Part shown: piece after piece, positions 22,376 to 33,441 of the stretch
How positions within the stretch are numbered: position 1 is the first letter of the stretch
Layout: the number at the start of each line of letters is the position of its first letter
Assembly (NCBI GenBank): GCA_001632435.1
Contig: KV423948.1
Coordinates: forward strand, 62,001 to 126,000
Length of the DNA stretch: 64,000 nucleotides
Origin: Calocera cornea HHB12733
Taxonomy: Eukaryota > Basidiomycota > Dacrymycetes > Dacrymycetales > Dacrymycetaceae
Direction of reading: 5' to 3'
Notes under the pieces: model-generated
Database searches by the model: none
Told to the model about the DNA's origin: nothing
The model's input: only the letters and a program-made list of their open reading frames with translations
Made by a program: the position numbers and the translations under genes

Positions 22376-23571
22376 ATGCCCCTCCTCCTCCTCCTCGGCG
22401 CCCCCACCCGGGGCACAGTCCGTAACCCCTCTTCCTCTTTCGCAACCCACGGCTACGCATGGCACCGTATCCCCCTGCCTTCCCCGTCCAACCCCACCCA
22501 ACCATTCCCCGATGATACCTCAGGAAGCGCCGACCCGCTCGTGCTCCCCCTGCCCCACGAGTCTTACGCCGCGGGCCATGTGAGGCTCTCCCAGCTCACC
22601 GACCTCTACCGCGGGGCGATCTTCGGCTCGCCTCCTGACGCCGTGGATGAGGCAGGTGAGCTGTTTGGAGAGGGAGAAGAGGAGGGGGAGAGTGTCGAGC
22701 TGATATTGGACTCGCGCTCGGGGGACGGCACTAGTGAGTGGTGAGTATATGCTGCGATGGCAGGCTGTGCTGACTTGAGGCGATAACTAGGCAAGGACAC
22801 AGTAGACGCTTCACGTGCCCTCTCAGGCTGGCTCCCTACTCCTCGCAGCGTCGACCCCGACCCCGACCGATCCGTCTTCTCCGCCCCCGCTGCCCAACCG
22901 CACGAAAGCCTCCTCTCCACGCGCTCCTTCCTCACCTCCTCTTCGCTGGCCGAAAGCAGCCGCTCGGACGCTTCCTTCGCATCCGCCTCCATCGCCCGTC
23001 TCCCCTCCTACCACCTCAACCCGCACACTATCACCCCCCTCTCCTCCCTCCCCTCCCTAGCCGCAGCGCGGCACACCCCGCCGCGCGTGACGATCCTAGC
23101 CGGCGTGCTCGAGGTCACAGGGCCCGACAGCGTGAAGCTCAAGAAGGGCCGGGAGGCGGGGAGGGAGGTGGGCGTGCTGCGCCTCGTCGTAGGCGATCAG
23201 GGGCGCGTGCTGGGCGTCACGGCGTGGCGGGAGTGTGCGCGCTGGGGCGAGGGCGAGGGCGCGGTGCGCAGGGGGGACGTTGTCCTCCTGTCCAGTACGC
23301 CCTTCCCCCTTTCCCATTCTCTTTCTCCAGCCTGAAGCTGATCGAACGGGCAGACCTGACAGTCCAGCGCGCCACCGCCGGCTCCCCCATAGCGCTCACC
23401 GCCTCCCCCTTCCAGCACAGCGCCCTCACAGTGTGCTACCGCACGCTCCCGCTCGACGCGGCCGACCGCCGGCTCAGGCCGGATCTGAGGCTCGCAGGCG
23501 CGGACAGGGGGATGGAGATGGTCAGGCAGGTCGTGGTGTGGGTTGAGGGGATGGCAGGGATTGGGCGGTGA
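22376..23571 (+). CDS. Hypothetical protein, possible OB-fold
   Basis: Not assigned to a family. Exons 22376-22733, 22791-23294 and 23354-23571 give 359 aa. The N-terminal 270 residues are Ser/Pro-rich and probably disordered, with an acidic patch (GELFGEGEEEGESVELIL). From about residue 225 a beta-rich stretch PRVTILAGVLEVTGPDSVKL, VGVLRLVVGDQGRVLGVTAW, GDVVLL and LTVQRA reads like an OB fold of the kind in single-stranded-DNA-binding proteins; this is inferred from strand pattern only. The third exon start is uncertain: acceptor 23353 keeps the frame with the good donor GTACGC at 23295, while a weaker donor (GTCCAG, 23289) with acceptor 23330 would add LKLIERAD. Start uncertain. Confidence 0.55.
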
Positions 23572-24102
23572 GGGCGCTTTATTTTGCGGAGTGTGGCGCA
23601 TTCAGGTGAATTGAGCTGTAGTTGCTGGGATGCTTGCTGATGATACCCAATTGCAAATAAGAGCTTGCAGGTCTCCATTGTACCTCATAGCTTTCTCAAA
23701 GGTTGCTGGATACAGAGCCAACCGGTTGTGAAGGTTACAGGGTTTGCCCCAATGTCCATGTCAATGCCACGTTGACATTGGTGCTAATCCTTTTGAAAAC
23801 AACCATCTTGACATCAAACAATCCAAGTCTATAATTAGGAACAGCTACTTATGCTCTAACTTGCTCCTGACACCAGAGAGGGAGCAGCGCGCCCTTGGCC
23901 GGCCAAGGGTGCAAGTCACGTTCCGCTCTAATTCCCGAGTGAATTACCAACATGAAACCGGCATCTCTCGGACCCTCACTTCCAGCCAGCGGCATGAACT
24001 CTCGCAAAAACCTCTTCTCCATCCTACTCCTACACCTGGCTAGCTGGAAATGTCCCAAGCAGCAAACGAAGCGGCCCGGGTTCGTCTCCTCCTATTGTTG
24101 CT
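23572..24102. other. Intergenic
   Basis: About 530 bp; promoter of ICH3 presumably lies here, no clear TATA box. No gene seen. Confidence 0.5.
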
Positions 24103-25268
24103 ATGCTTGCCGTTGCGCGAGTTCTGTGCTGGAGTGCTCTGTTGACGCGCGTTTTGGGGCAGGCCGAACCGGCAAAGGTTCTCGATGGCGTTAATGGTAC
24201 TGTGCGCTGTCTTCTAGGTTTCTTCTCGTATTCATGGTATGCAGGCGTCCAGCATCCGCTCCAGGAGAAGGTATCCCCCGGTAGGTTCTGTCTTCTCACA
24301 GACCGAGGTACCATGTTCTGCAACTGATCCGATGATGGGGTTATCGCAGAGCTCGTGAGGTTCGGAAATTATTACAACTTCTGGCTGTATGACACCGCAA
24401 GCAATACTTTTGACCTTACTCGGAAGAAGGCGACCAAGAAAGCTCTCACGGTGCCAACGTTGTCCAAGGGCAACTCGAGCATCACCTTTGCGCCCGAGCG
24501 CAGCGCTCTGGTCATCATCGACATGCAGAGTAGGCTGTTTCGTCGAGTATTCCCCCGATAGGCTCATTCGCAATGTAGACTTCTTCCTGCACCCCGAGCT
24601 GCGCCCCGGGTCCGAGCTCGGCCGTATTGCCGTCGACCCCACGCTCAAGATGATCGACGCCTTCCGCGCGCAGGGGATGCCTATCGCCTGGGTGAACTGG
24701 GGCATCACAGAGTACGACATGGACCACCTGCTGTCCCCCTCGTTCATGTATAACTTTGCGGGCGACAAGAATTCCGTCGATACCTTGACGTTCTGCTCCG
24801 AGATGGGCACGATCGCCAATGGGACGATTGATATGGGTAAGAAGCTCTGCAGGGGCTCGTGGAACGCCGAGATGTATGGCCCGCTCCAGGATAGCTACCT
24901 CAAGGGCAAGGAGCTCGGCACCGACTTCTACTTTGACAAGAGTTGGCGAGTCTGTTCAGTGACTGGCACAGCGACTGACACTTCGCGGCTTAGATACCGC
25001 CTCCGGGCTTTGGGGTGTCATGACGCCCCTGGAGATGTGGCTGCACGACACGGGCATCACGACCATGTTCTTCGGCGGAGTGAACACCGACCAATGCGTC
25101 TACGGGACGATGCTCGACTCGTCGTACAAGGGGTACGACACCGTCATGGTGACCGACATCTGTGCCACGGGGTCGCCCCAGTTCGCCACTGACATGGTTG
25201 TGTACAACATGAATGGCCGGGGATGGGTGACGAACACGGGGCTGATGCTTCCCTTGCTCAATGCTTGA
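24103..25268 (+). CDS. ICH3: secreted isochorismatase-like cysteine hydrolase
   Basis: Third paralogue, 331 aa; exons 24103-24280, 24350-24529, 24579-24941 and 24994-25268. The last three correspond to the exons of ICH1 and ICH2, with introns in the same positions. The signal peptide is MLAVARVLCWSALLTRVLGQ, followed by about 40 residues not found in the other copies (FFSYSWYAGVQHPLQEK) encoded by the extra first exon. Catalytic residues kept: Asp in VIIDMQ, Lys in DFYFDK, Cys in NTDQCVYGT. The loop after FDLTR is basic (KKATKK) where ICH1 and ICH2 have YGS.NP, hinting at changed substrate or surface. The structure of the 5' end is less certain, since several donors would be in frame. Confidence 0.78.
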
Positions 25269-25481
25269 GCATGCCCTACGTCCCACAAGGACTGTATCGT
25301 GATCCATCATGTATCGCTGGTATCTTGTGTAGACATATGGAATAGACAATGAACTGGATCCGACCGTTGAGCATCCAGACCGATCTGATCTCGAAAGTCG
25401 ACTCGTATGGGCACAACCAAAGGGTCGCATTTTGGGGCTGTATAATAGACAGAGTTGTAAAGCAAGCAGCGCCGTACGCGC

Positions 25482-26396
25482 CTAGTATCCCGCAGCGCCG
25501 GGCGCCCTGTCGCCCTCCCTCCTCAGGCGCATGAGCACCTCCCTGTATCTCGACAGATCCGTCGTGCCCGCCCCAGCGCGCGCAAGGGTCTTGCTCTGCG
25601 AGTTCTCGAGGTCGATCAGTGCGCAGATGCGGGACCAGGTGGTGCCCTCCGCCAGAGAGGCAGTGAGCTCGTCGACGTAGTGAGCCTCGTTTTCCCTACA
25701 TGGTGTATCAGCATACATTGATCATGCGATGGATACGGTGGTGACGCACTTGTTCTCCCGGATGTTCTTCTCCTTTTGCTTGTTGTAGTCCTCGTAGAAC
25801 TGGTCGATGCTCTCCTCAGCCTTCTTGACCGTGTCCGCCTTCCGGCGCGCGGCCTTGTCCTCGCGCTCCTTGATCTGAGCCGCTTGCTTCTCACGCCACT
25901 CCCTACGCGTGGGTGTCAGAAACGGCATCGTAAGTTGTGGAGGAAGACGTACTTGATCACCTCCGGCTCCTCTTCATCATCGTCCTGGGTATAGACTGGC
26001 GGAGCGGGAGACATAGCAGGTGCAGATGGCGCAGGCGTAGCGATGAATGACGGACGCAGGGTAGGCTGCGCAGGCGGAGCAATCGGTTGGAACTGCATGT
26101 ATGCGCACATGTTAATAGCCAGTCATCTCGACGCTAGCATGACGTACAGCAGGCGTATCATCCAGCTCCGGAAACTGACTCTCGAACTTCTCCACCTCAT
26201 CGTCCGCGTCACCCGTCACCTTGACCGTCGTGGGCGGGGCCGAGGGAGCCTCGAAGCCCCAGCCAAAGTCGTCCACTGCTGCGGGCGGAGGCGGGACTGA
26301 GCCCGAGTGGACCGACGCCAGCTGCGTTGGGTCGAAGTCATCTGTAATGTCCGGGAAAGCAGACGCGGCGCGGTCGAGCTCGCTGTCGAAGTCCAT
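25482..26396 (-). CDS. CLC1: Clathrin light chain
   Basis: Subunit of the clathrin coat in endocytosis and trans-Golgi traffic; 251 aa from exons 26148-26396, 25953-26092, 25750-25902 and 25482-25695. Signs: an acidic N-terminus (MDFDSELDRAASAFPDIT), a Pro/Ala-rich linker, EEPEVIKEWREKQAAQIKER, where the heavy-chain-binding helix begins, then a long charged coiled coil (KKAEESIDQFYEDYNKQKEK) and the C-terminal WSRICALIDLENSQSK, all in the fungal light-chain order. All introns have GTACGT or GTGCGT donors. Length is normal for the family. Confidence 0.93.
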
Positions 26397-26672
26397 TGCT
26401 GAGCGTGTGAGAGGGTCAGACAGATGGGGTATGAGGAGGAGTCGGATGGTAGGGAGCTGCGAAGCAAGGACGGGTTTGACGCTGCGTGTCCCCCGGTGGC
26501 TGTGGCGTCGCTCTTCGAATTACCTCCGTATCGCGTGTTCCTGCTTTCTTCTCGGCGGCTACGGTGTTGCACTTCTCACCGCCCGTCACTCATCATCATG
26601 CAAGGACAACAGACTGAAAAACCTACATTGGTATTATTCAACACAAAATTCACAAGAAAAACCTTCCAGATT

Positions 26673-28082
26673 CTACATAAGGTAGCTCAGCAAATCCCCC
26701 CGATCTCGACTGAGCGATGCGGCCACGCTCGAGAACGCTCCAATCGCGCCGTCCATGCTCCCTCCCGGCGCCTCCGTCTCGATGTTCTGCCCGAATCCGT
26801 CGCTATTATTATGCAGCACCAGTAGAGCGCCTTCTGCCCCCTTGGGAGGGACGTACCCTCCGCCTTTACCTGTGAAAATCGACAGCTTGCGTGTGACGAG
26901 GACGTGCTTCTGGTCTTGCAGTGCGAGGGATAGGAACTTGAGTGCAGAACGATCGGCGTAGTCGTTGAATGCGAACATGCGCATGTTATTCAGTTGGTTA
27001 TGCTTCGACACCGTCTTGAGCGCGGCGATGTATAGCCGGTTCAGCAGGGTCGCCTCTATCTTGCGCGCAAATATAGCAGGAGGGTCGAACGTGTAGACAT
27101 AGCCTTGAAGGCAGAGCTCCTCCAGAGCTGAGAGCTCGTTCCGCACCTGATGCAGAGCGCTGTTGAACAGCAGTTCCAGGGAGAGGATCTCACCCGACTG
27201 CACGCGGAAGAATGTCCCCTGGATTTCCTCCGGCGTCGCAGCTGGATTTCGGATCCAGTTCTCCAGCGCGTCTATTGCCTGATCCACCGTCCGGGCATGC
27301 GCGGTCACCTCCTGAATAGCAGGAAGTTGCTTGCTGGTGACGAGATGCGCGATCATGTGCGCGCGGAGGACAAAGTCGTACGCTTGCCGGAAACCGGGAT
27401 CTTGTTTATCTTCCGCCGAGGGAACCTGGAAGTTCATGGGGAGGGAGGCACCGATGCTTGGCAGGGGGGTGAGTGAGGCGAGTTCCAGCATCACTTGTTC
27501 ATCTTCGAAGTCCGGGTGAATGAGTGCTGAGACAATCACTTGCCTCGCTCGGTCCAGCCTCTCCAATATGTCCCTTGTCGGCAGAAAACGGAGCATCATA
27601 TGGTTCCCCGCGACGTAGTTGTATTCCCCGTGCACCATCGCTAGTACGATCGGCGTGACGTACGTGTGCAGCGCGCCCTCCATATTGGTGATCGCGTCCG
27701 GCGGGTGGTTCCCCTGCTCGAACTTGACCCCCAGTGCGCGGTTCTTCTTGTTCCGCATCAGGTGGTGGATCAGAACGGGGGGAACAAACTCGCTGCTGCT
27801 GATGATTGGCGGAGGCGAGGGGATAGGAGAGGCGAGATAGTGCGCGCGGACGTTGGCGCCGTGCGGGACCTTTGTGGTGAGAAGAACATCCGAGCGACCT
27901 TGAAAGGGGTAGAAATAACTGCTGGGTTTTAGCCTGTACTGTGAGGTAGAGAAGGAGGGCATGTTGAATGTGCGGATGCCGGCTGGCAATGTTGCGTATG
28001 ACGCAGACGGGCCCGGCTTTGGCAAGACATTTTCCATCGCTGCATCAGACGAGGACGATGTACTTGGTTCGCTGGTGTCCAT
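26673..28082 (-). CDS. Hypothetical intronless protein, 469 aa
   Basis: Not recognised. One uninterrupted frame of 469 aa, unusual in this intron-rich window. A Ser-rich N-terminus (to about 30) precedes a mostly helical body with segments such as LIHHLMRNKKNRALGVKFEQ, YVAGNHMMLRFLPTRDILER and ALQDQKHVLVTRKLSIFTGK. No signal peptide, TM helix or catalytic motif is apparent. Codon use is ordinary and no antisense gene competes with it. A TATATAA on the minus strand lies about 45 bp upstream of the ATG. Confidence 0.7.
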   Translation of the reverse strand: MDTSEPSTSSSSDAAMENVLPKPGPSASYATLPAGIRTFNMPSFSTSQYRLKPSSYFYPFQGRSDVLLTTKVPHGANVRAHYLASPIPSPPPIISSSEFVPPVLIHHLMRNKKNRALGVKFEQGNHPPDAITNMEGALHTYVTPIVLAMVHGEYNYVAGNHMMLRFLPTRDILERLDRARQVIVSALIHPDFEDEQVMLELASLTPLPSIGASLPMNFQVPSAEDKQDPGFRQAYDFVLRAHMIAHLVTSKQLPAIQEVTAHARTVDQAIDALENWIRNPAATPEEIQGTFFRVQSGEILSLELLFNSALHQVRNELSALEELCLQGYVYTFDPPAIFARKIEATLLNRLYIAALKTVSKHNQLNNMRMFAFNDYADRSALKFLSLALQDQKHVLVTRKLSIFTGKGGGYVPPKGAEGALLVLHNNSDGFGQNIETEAPGGSMDGAIGAFSSVAASLSRDRGDLLSYLM

Positions 28083-28482
28083 ATCTGAAGAAGGGTAAAT
28101 TGAGTGCGATGCATTGCCAGTCGGTGTTATATAGGCCGCCAGCTAGCAGGAAGCGACGACAACATGGTGGTGGGCGCCTATTGAGCGGTGTATGTGTCGA
28201 CCGCCAAGGCCGTCCACGGAAACCCGGCGCGAGAACGGTGGAGGACCCTGATGGCCGGGCCTAGAGCAACGGCGGCTCTCCACAGCCACACCCGAGAGAC
28301 AGTCTTAGCTCCTGGCCTCCATCCTGAGTTCATGCACACTGCACGCCGCCCGCACGCGTCCTTGCTTCTGCTCGACGCGAGGCCCGCAACGTCGACCCGT
28401 TCTTATAGTGCCTCGTCCTGCTCGGTACGACCATCCGTCTCTGCCAGGAGGCATAGCATGGCCGGCGAGTTCAGCATTGTCA
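28083..28482. other. Divergent intergenic region
   Basis: About 400 bp between two divergent genes; it contains the TATA-like box of the minus-strand gene. No other element. Confidence 0.5.
28127..28133 (-). promoter_or_regulatory. TATA-like box
   Basis: TATATAA on the minus strand, 45 bp before the ATG at 28082. Confidence 0.35.
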
Positions 28483-29399
28483 ATGTTGGACGATAATAGC
28501 TACCCCGATATCTGGTCTTATGCTCCACCGGCAGACCCGATCCCGGCCGCACCGCCGGTAAGATATCCAGTTTTGATGATGCAGGCCGCTTAAGCTGATC
28601 ATTGCGCCTTGTTGTAGCTGAAGGAGGGGCCGTACGAATATGACGCGAATGGCCTCCGGATCAAGGGATTTGCCGCCGCAACACCGGAAGAAATCATAGC
28701 AGAGATCCATTCGCAGTATGATGGTACCCCGAAGCAGTACGGTGGTGCCCGATTTGTGGCTGCTCGTCGGAAGAGCAAGCAGTTCTTCCAGGTAGGACTT
28801 CGCTTTGCCTAGATCCAAAGTCACTGACTTGCATCCAGGCTCACCTGATGTGGTACGGCGTAAAGTTTCCGCCAAACGCCGGTATCCGGGATCTCGAGGT
28901 GTACCTTGCGCGCGAGATGCTTCGTGTCGAACCTGCTCCGCAAATATCGGCAGATGTGCGCGCGATCGAGGCCGATATGCGACAGCGATTCGAGACGAGC
29001 GGGCTGGACCCTACCCAGACGCCGGGCGGAACGTTCAGCGAGCTGCCGGACACGAGCACCCTCGACCTTGCCCTGTCACAGGAGACATTCATCGAGTGCG
29101 ACGCGAACGACTTCCTGGCCGATCCCGAAGGCTTTCCCGGGCTGTACTTCGGCACCGACACACCCGAGGCGCGTGTCGTCGTCTTACAGAGGCTGCACGA
29201 GACGTACCGCCAGTTCGCCGATGCGACGTTGTGCGACAAATATGGGCTAAAGAGCGTCCATCTCCCCACGCCAGGTTGCCGGGGCCTGTACTACGACATT
29301 GTCGTCTCTCAGAATGCGAATGCATTGGCGACAAAGGTGATCGAGCTGGGATCGACTCAGTCAAGGGGAAGGCATCATCGGCATGCGCATGCTGCGTAA
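28483..29399 (+). CDS. Hypothetical protein, 269 aa
   Basis: Not recognised. Exons 28483-28557, 28618-28791 and 28839-29399 keep one frame. The protein begins MLDDNSYPDIWSYAPP, has a repeat-free body with RFVAARRKSKQFFQAHLMWY and IRDLEVYLAREMLRVEPAPQ, and ends in a basic HHRHAHAA. No signal peptide or TM segment. An in-frame ATG at 28408 would add 25 residues; I prefer 28483 because the upstream part is low-complexity. The last about 15 codons could belong to an unspliced 3' end, as GTGATC at about 29338 is a weak donor. Confidence 0.6.
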
Positions 29400-29801
29400 T
29401 AGATTTTTCATGCACTGTATCCCTACGGCTATTCTTAAGCTTCCTTTCATCCACTATCCTTCTCGGCCCCGTATGCCAGGCTCTTTCGTAATTGCTCCAC
29501 ATTTGAAACTGAACCTCGGTCCGAGGAGTCGGCCGACGGACGCGTGTCCGGCCGGCACAGCCGCAGATGCCGATCCGAAGGACGATCTACTCTCTGCCGC
29601 AGGCACAGGGTCCATCAGCGCAGCTTGCTTCTGACTGACATCCTGCTTGCCGTCTCGCCAACGAATTACGAATGCCGCATCGACGCGTCAGAGCTGTGCC
29701 GTGGATGGCAACATCCCGAGCTCTCAGAGTGATGAGATTAATCCCGGCTGTATAAAAGACCTGAAACCGCAATGCTGAGAGACAGCAACCACACCGACGA
29801 A
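29400..29801. other. Intergenic, promoter of OMT1
   Basis: About 400 bp with a clear TATA box at 29751 and no gene. Confidence 0.55.
29751..29757 (+). promoter_or_regulatory. TATA box of OMT1
   Basis: TATAAAA, 51 bp before the ATG at 29802 but only 21 bp before an in-frame ATG at 29772. Transcription normally starts about 30 bp or more beyond the TATA box, which favours 29802. Confidence 0.6.
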
Positions 29802-31554
29802 ATGGCAGAAACTGTACTGGAACTCGCTAAGCTCATCTCTGACTCTGCTGAGACGATCAACAAGGCATGCACGGAGAACGGCACATCCGTGCCAAGCCTT
29901 GATGCGCCGTTTGATCCTCGCACTGAGGCTTTCCGTGGACATGCCGATGTGTCGATCGCTGTGAACACTGCGATTTCGGCCGCATATCAACTCATTGCAA
30001 CTCTTCGACCGGCGCCAGCGTCCATCTTCCAGTTGGCCACTTCTGTACGTAATACAATGACTGAGCGGTTGACACGTTTTCTGATTGCTGTGACATTAGT
30101 TCTTGCACTCTTCTGCCCTGCGGGTGGCGTTCGAAGCCAACGTCTCAAGGATTATTAAAGAAGCTGGCGGCAAGGTCCATCGCTACCTCTTCTCCTCTCA
30201 CATCCTTCTCACAGCTCTCAGGGACTGCACATAAAGGATATAGCGGCGAAAGCCGACCTTGATCCCAAGAAGCTGGTTCGCATCTTGAGGTTCCTCGCGA
30301 CGCACCATTTCTTCGGGGAAGTAGAGCCGGATGTCTTTGCTAATAACCGCCTGTCCTCCCTTCTGGACATCGGCAAGCCTCTGTCGGAGATACAGTCTAA
30401 GTATGTCGCATCTCGTGCTCAATACTTAGCCCAACTGATCATGCATAAGCCCCATAACCAAGTACGAAGGCACGTCTGGGCTGCAGGCTGTCCTTTCCTT
30501 GATGCTGGACGACTCGCACAAAGCCAGCGCCTACGCTTGGGAGACGCTGCATGACTCCAAAACTGCCTTCTCCGAAGAGCCGGCAGAGTCGGCGTTCAGC
30601 ACGTACATCGGCAACGGGAAGACGTACTGGGCTTGGCTCGAAGAGCCGGGGAATGCCAAGAAGGAAGCTGCGATGTCTGTCGGTATGGGCACTGGGCAGA
30701 CCGCGAGCGCCGACGCAATCAACCAGGGTATCATTCATCTTGTTCAATATTTCCCGGATTGCTCTGATGATCACTAGGCTTCGACTTCAAGTCATTGAAC
30801 GAGAATGATCATGTTGTCGACATCGGAGGCGGCATCGGCAACACAGCGCTTTCCATCGCCCGTGGCAATTCCTCCGTCCGCATAACCGTCCAAGACCGGG
30901 CCGCTGTGATCAAAGACGGCATCGAGAAGTGGAAGCAGTCGTTCCCCGAAGCACTCAGCTCGGGCCGTGTGACGTTCCAAGGTACGCCCGGCTTTCCTCC
31001 CTCCATAGTCAAGGGAAGCTAATCTGCATGCAGAGGGCGACTTCTTCGCGCCTCAGTCCATCAAGGACGCCTCCGTCTTCATCCTCCGTCACATCCTGCA
31101 TGACTGGTCGGACAAGTACTGCCTGCAGATCCTGTCCCATCTCCGGGCTGCAGCCACACCCAGCACCAAGCTGCTGGTGATGGATAGCATCATGCACTAT
31201 GTGTGTGCTGATACTGCCAACGTGTCTGGAGGTGACGGAGCGGCCGTCCCTGGGTGGGACGAAGGGATGAAGAACGACGCTCCTGCTCCTTTGTTGCCCA
31301 ACTGGGGCGCTGCCGGCGCTCAGCTGTACATTGCGGACCTGGCGGTAAGTTTTCCCGCCGCTGACTTCCGGACTTATGTGTGCTCACGATACAAACAGAT
31401 GCTAATGGTGCATAACGCGCAAGAGCGCACGCTTCCCGACCTCCGTGAGCTGCTCAAGCGCGCGGGATGGAAGATCGTGCGTGTGTATCCGGATGAAGGA
31501 GGCTTGGGCTCGCATGGTACCTTGGGTCCGCAAGTTGAAGCGGTGCCCATCTGA
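29802..31554 (+). CDS. OMT1: SAM-dependent O-methyltransferase (COMT type)
   Basis: Predicted 481 aa; exons 29802-30044, 30100-30174, 30222-30400, 30450-30727, 30778-30981, 31034-31344 and 31399-31554. An N-terminal helical dimerisation domain with a winged-helix part (HIKDIAAKADLDPKKLVRIL) precedes the Rossmann methyltransferase fold: SAM motif VVDIGGGIG (about 271-279), ITVQDRAAVIKDG with the ribose-binding Asp, EGDFF, and the catalytic base region HILHDWSDK (His349). This is the caffeic-acid/plant-like O-methyltransferase layout common in fungal secondary metabolism. The start MAETVLELAKLIS is matched by MAATVLHLAKLIS in the paralogue at 37896. Cytosolic; acceptor unknown. No polyketide or terpene core gene is nearby. 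Confidence 0.87.
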
Positions 31555-31788
31555 ATGCCCTGCTCTGAGTCAGGAAGGCCGTCTGGTATCGAGCACACTT
31601 ATAGGCTTCAAACGTCTCGTTAAGAAGTCATCACGTGATCAGTCATTGCTCCCTGAGCGGTGTTGTTGCAAGATCGCAGCATGTCCGTCCAAAACTCCCG
31701 AGGAAAGGTCACATTATTCAAATACAAGCCTACATAATCCTACACACCCAGCATCTACCATCCTACCGCACAAGCTCCAAAAGCCCGC

Positions 31789-33441
31789 TCAATAAGTAGT
31801 CCGATCATGCCTCCTCCACTTGCCCGGTCTCCTCGCTCCTCCAGAACCCTCCCCGCTCTCCCCTGCGCGCTCCCTGCGTTCCCTCCGCTTCCGGCGCTCC
31901 TCTTCAGGCGTGATGCTCATCGCGCTCTGCATCCCCAGCTCGGTGGCTGTCGTCTCCCCGCCCACTTCTTCTTCGTCCATCCCTCCTCTCTGCCGCTCAT
32001 CCCCGTACGAAAGATCGTGCATTTCCAGCGCTGTCTCCCCTCCCCCTCCCCCTTCCCCTGTAACCCCAGTCGCAGTCGTGCCAAACGACTCGTCGCCCCT
32101 CCCCCTCGGCCTGCGCGAACCGAAGCCGAACCATCCACCGTGGATCCCTAGGAAGCCAGACTGCTCGAACTGGATCACGCGTGCTCGGAGGTGGGCGGTG
32201 CGAAGGCGGTGGTAGAGGGGGAGGAGGAAGGAGAGGATCGGGAGGTTGAGGAACTGGGGTGCGTGCGGGCGGACATGCTCGGGTGGGTCGGTGCTCGGGC
32301 CGCTGCTGGAGTCGCCGGGCGCAGCAGAGGTCTCCTCGCCATCGCTATCCTTCGCTGCGTCCCGCCTCCTCCCTGAGAGCCGGTTGCGCAGGTACGTAAG
32401 CCCCGTCTGCTTCCCCCTCAACGCCCTCCTCGAGCTGCTCCTGCTGAGATCTGCTCCGCTCACGCTGACCTGGAACCCAGGGTACTGCGTCCTGAGTAGC
32501 TCCTCGACTTCTCCTATCCCCATCCCGGAGCCGACCCACCACCACCACGCCAGGAAGCTCTGCCAGAGTGTGACGGCCCAGCCGAAGCACGTCAACCACT
32601 GCACGTTGTCCACTTTGATCAGGGCGAAGCCCACGCCTGCACCGAGGATCGCCAGTGAAATCGCGCCCGCGCCGAAGGCCGCTGTACCCCCGTCGGTGCG
32701 CCACGCGCGCCGGCGGTTCAGCCACCCCCAGATGGCGAGCGCCGCGGCGAACAGGAGCATAAGCGTGCTGTTGCATACGTTGCGAATCGCGTCGCCTAGG
32801 TCGATCGTACCCTGGTCGGAAGAGAGGGAGGCAAAGTTGACCCCCGAGGCGAGTACGGCGAGGGGCACAAGCATCCCACAGATCATACGCACTTCGACGG
32901 TCGAAGGGAAGAGCAGGGAGAGGAATTGGATGTTCGTGATCTGCCATTGATGCATCAGTTATGTGCATATATATAGGTTTGTGGTGACGCACGTGGACAA
33001 GACCAACGACGATCGCTTCCAGCATGTACCACGCCGCGCTCTCGGCCACCTCCCAGTTCTTGGCGGGTAGGTCCACCTCGACATAGTCGAGCATGTAGGG
33101 CCACTCGGAACCAGAGTTGAGGCTCTTCTGAAGGACAAGACCGATACGGGCGCTGATCGACAGCATGGCTGCTAGGACTGCTGAGACCTACATCCCTCCT
33201 CATCAGTACTATACGGGTTCGGGAAGGAGAGACGCACCTGCAAGGACCAATTGAGCTTGCTGAGCGGGCGGTGGTACGGACTCGTGAGGAGCAGGTGAAC
33301 GAGGAGGCAGAAGAAGAATGTGAGGATGGACCCGAGCATGGCGCTCTGCACCGGGAGTGTGCGAGCGAGGGAAGGGAGGTAGGCGAGGTACGGGTCTGAG
33401 GAGAGGGTCGTGTTCGTCGTCGAGTTGGTGTAGTTGTCCAT
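31789..33441 (-). CDS. Hypothetical polytopic membrane protein, 516 aa
   Basis: Exons 33238-33441, 32993-33187 and 31789-32940 join in phase 0. The N-terminus has several glycosylation sites (NYTNSTTNTT) and so is probably outside. About seven hydrophobic helices follow, including MLGSILTFFFCLLVHLLL, MICGMLVPLAVLASGV, LMLLFAAALAIWGWL, AFGAGAISLAILGAGVGFAL and CFGWAVTLWQSFLAWWWWVG. The arrangement resembles a seven-TM receptor-like or transporter-like protein, but no family motif is recognised. A long cytosolic tail (from about residue 320) is Ser/Arg/Gly-rich with many basic-acidic stretches. Tail and TM count are inferred by eye. Confidence 0.68.
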
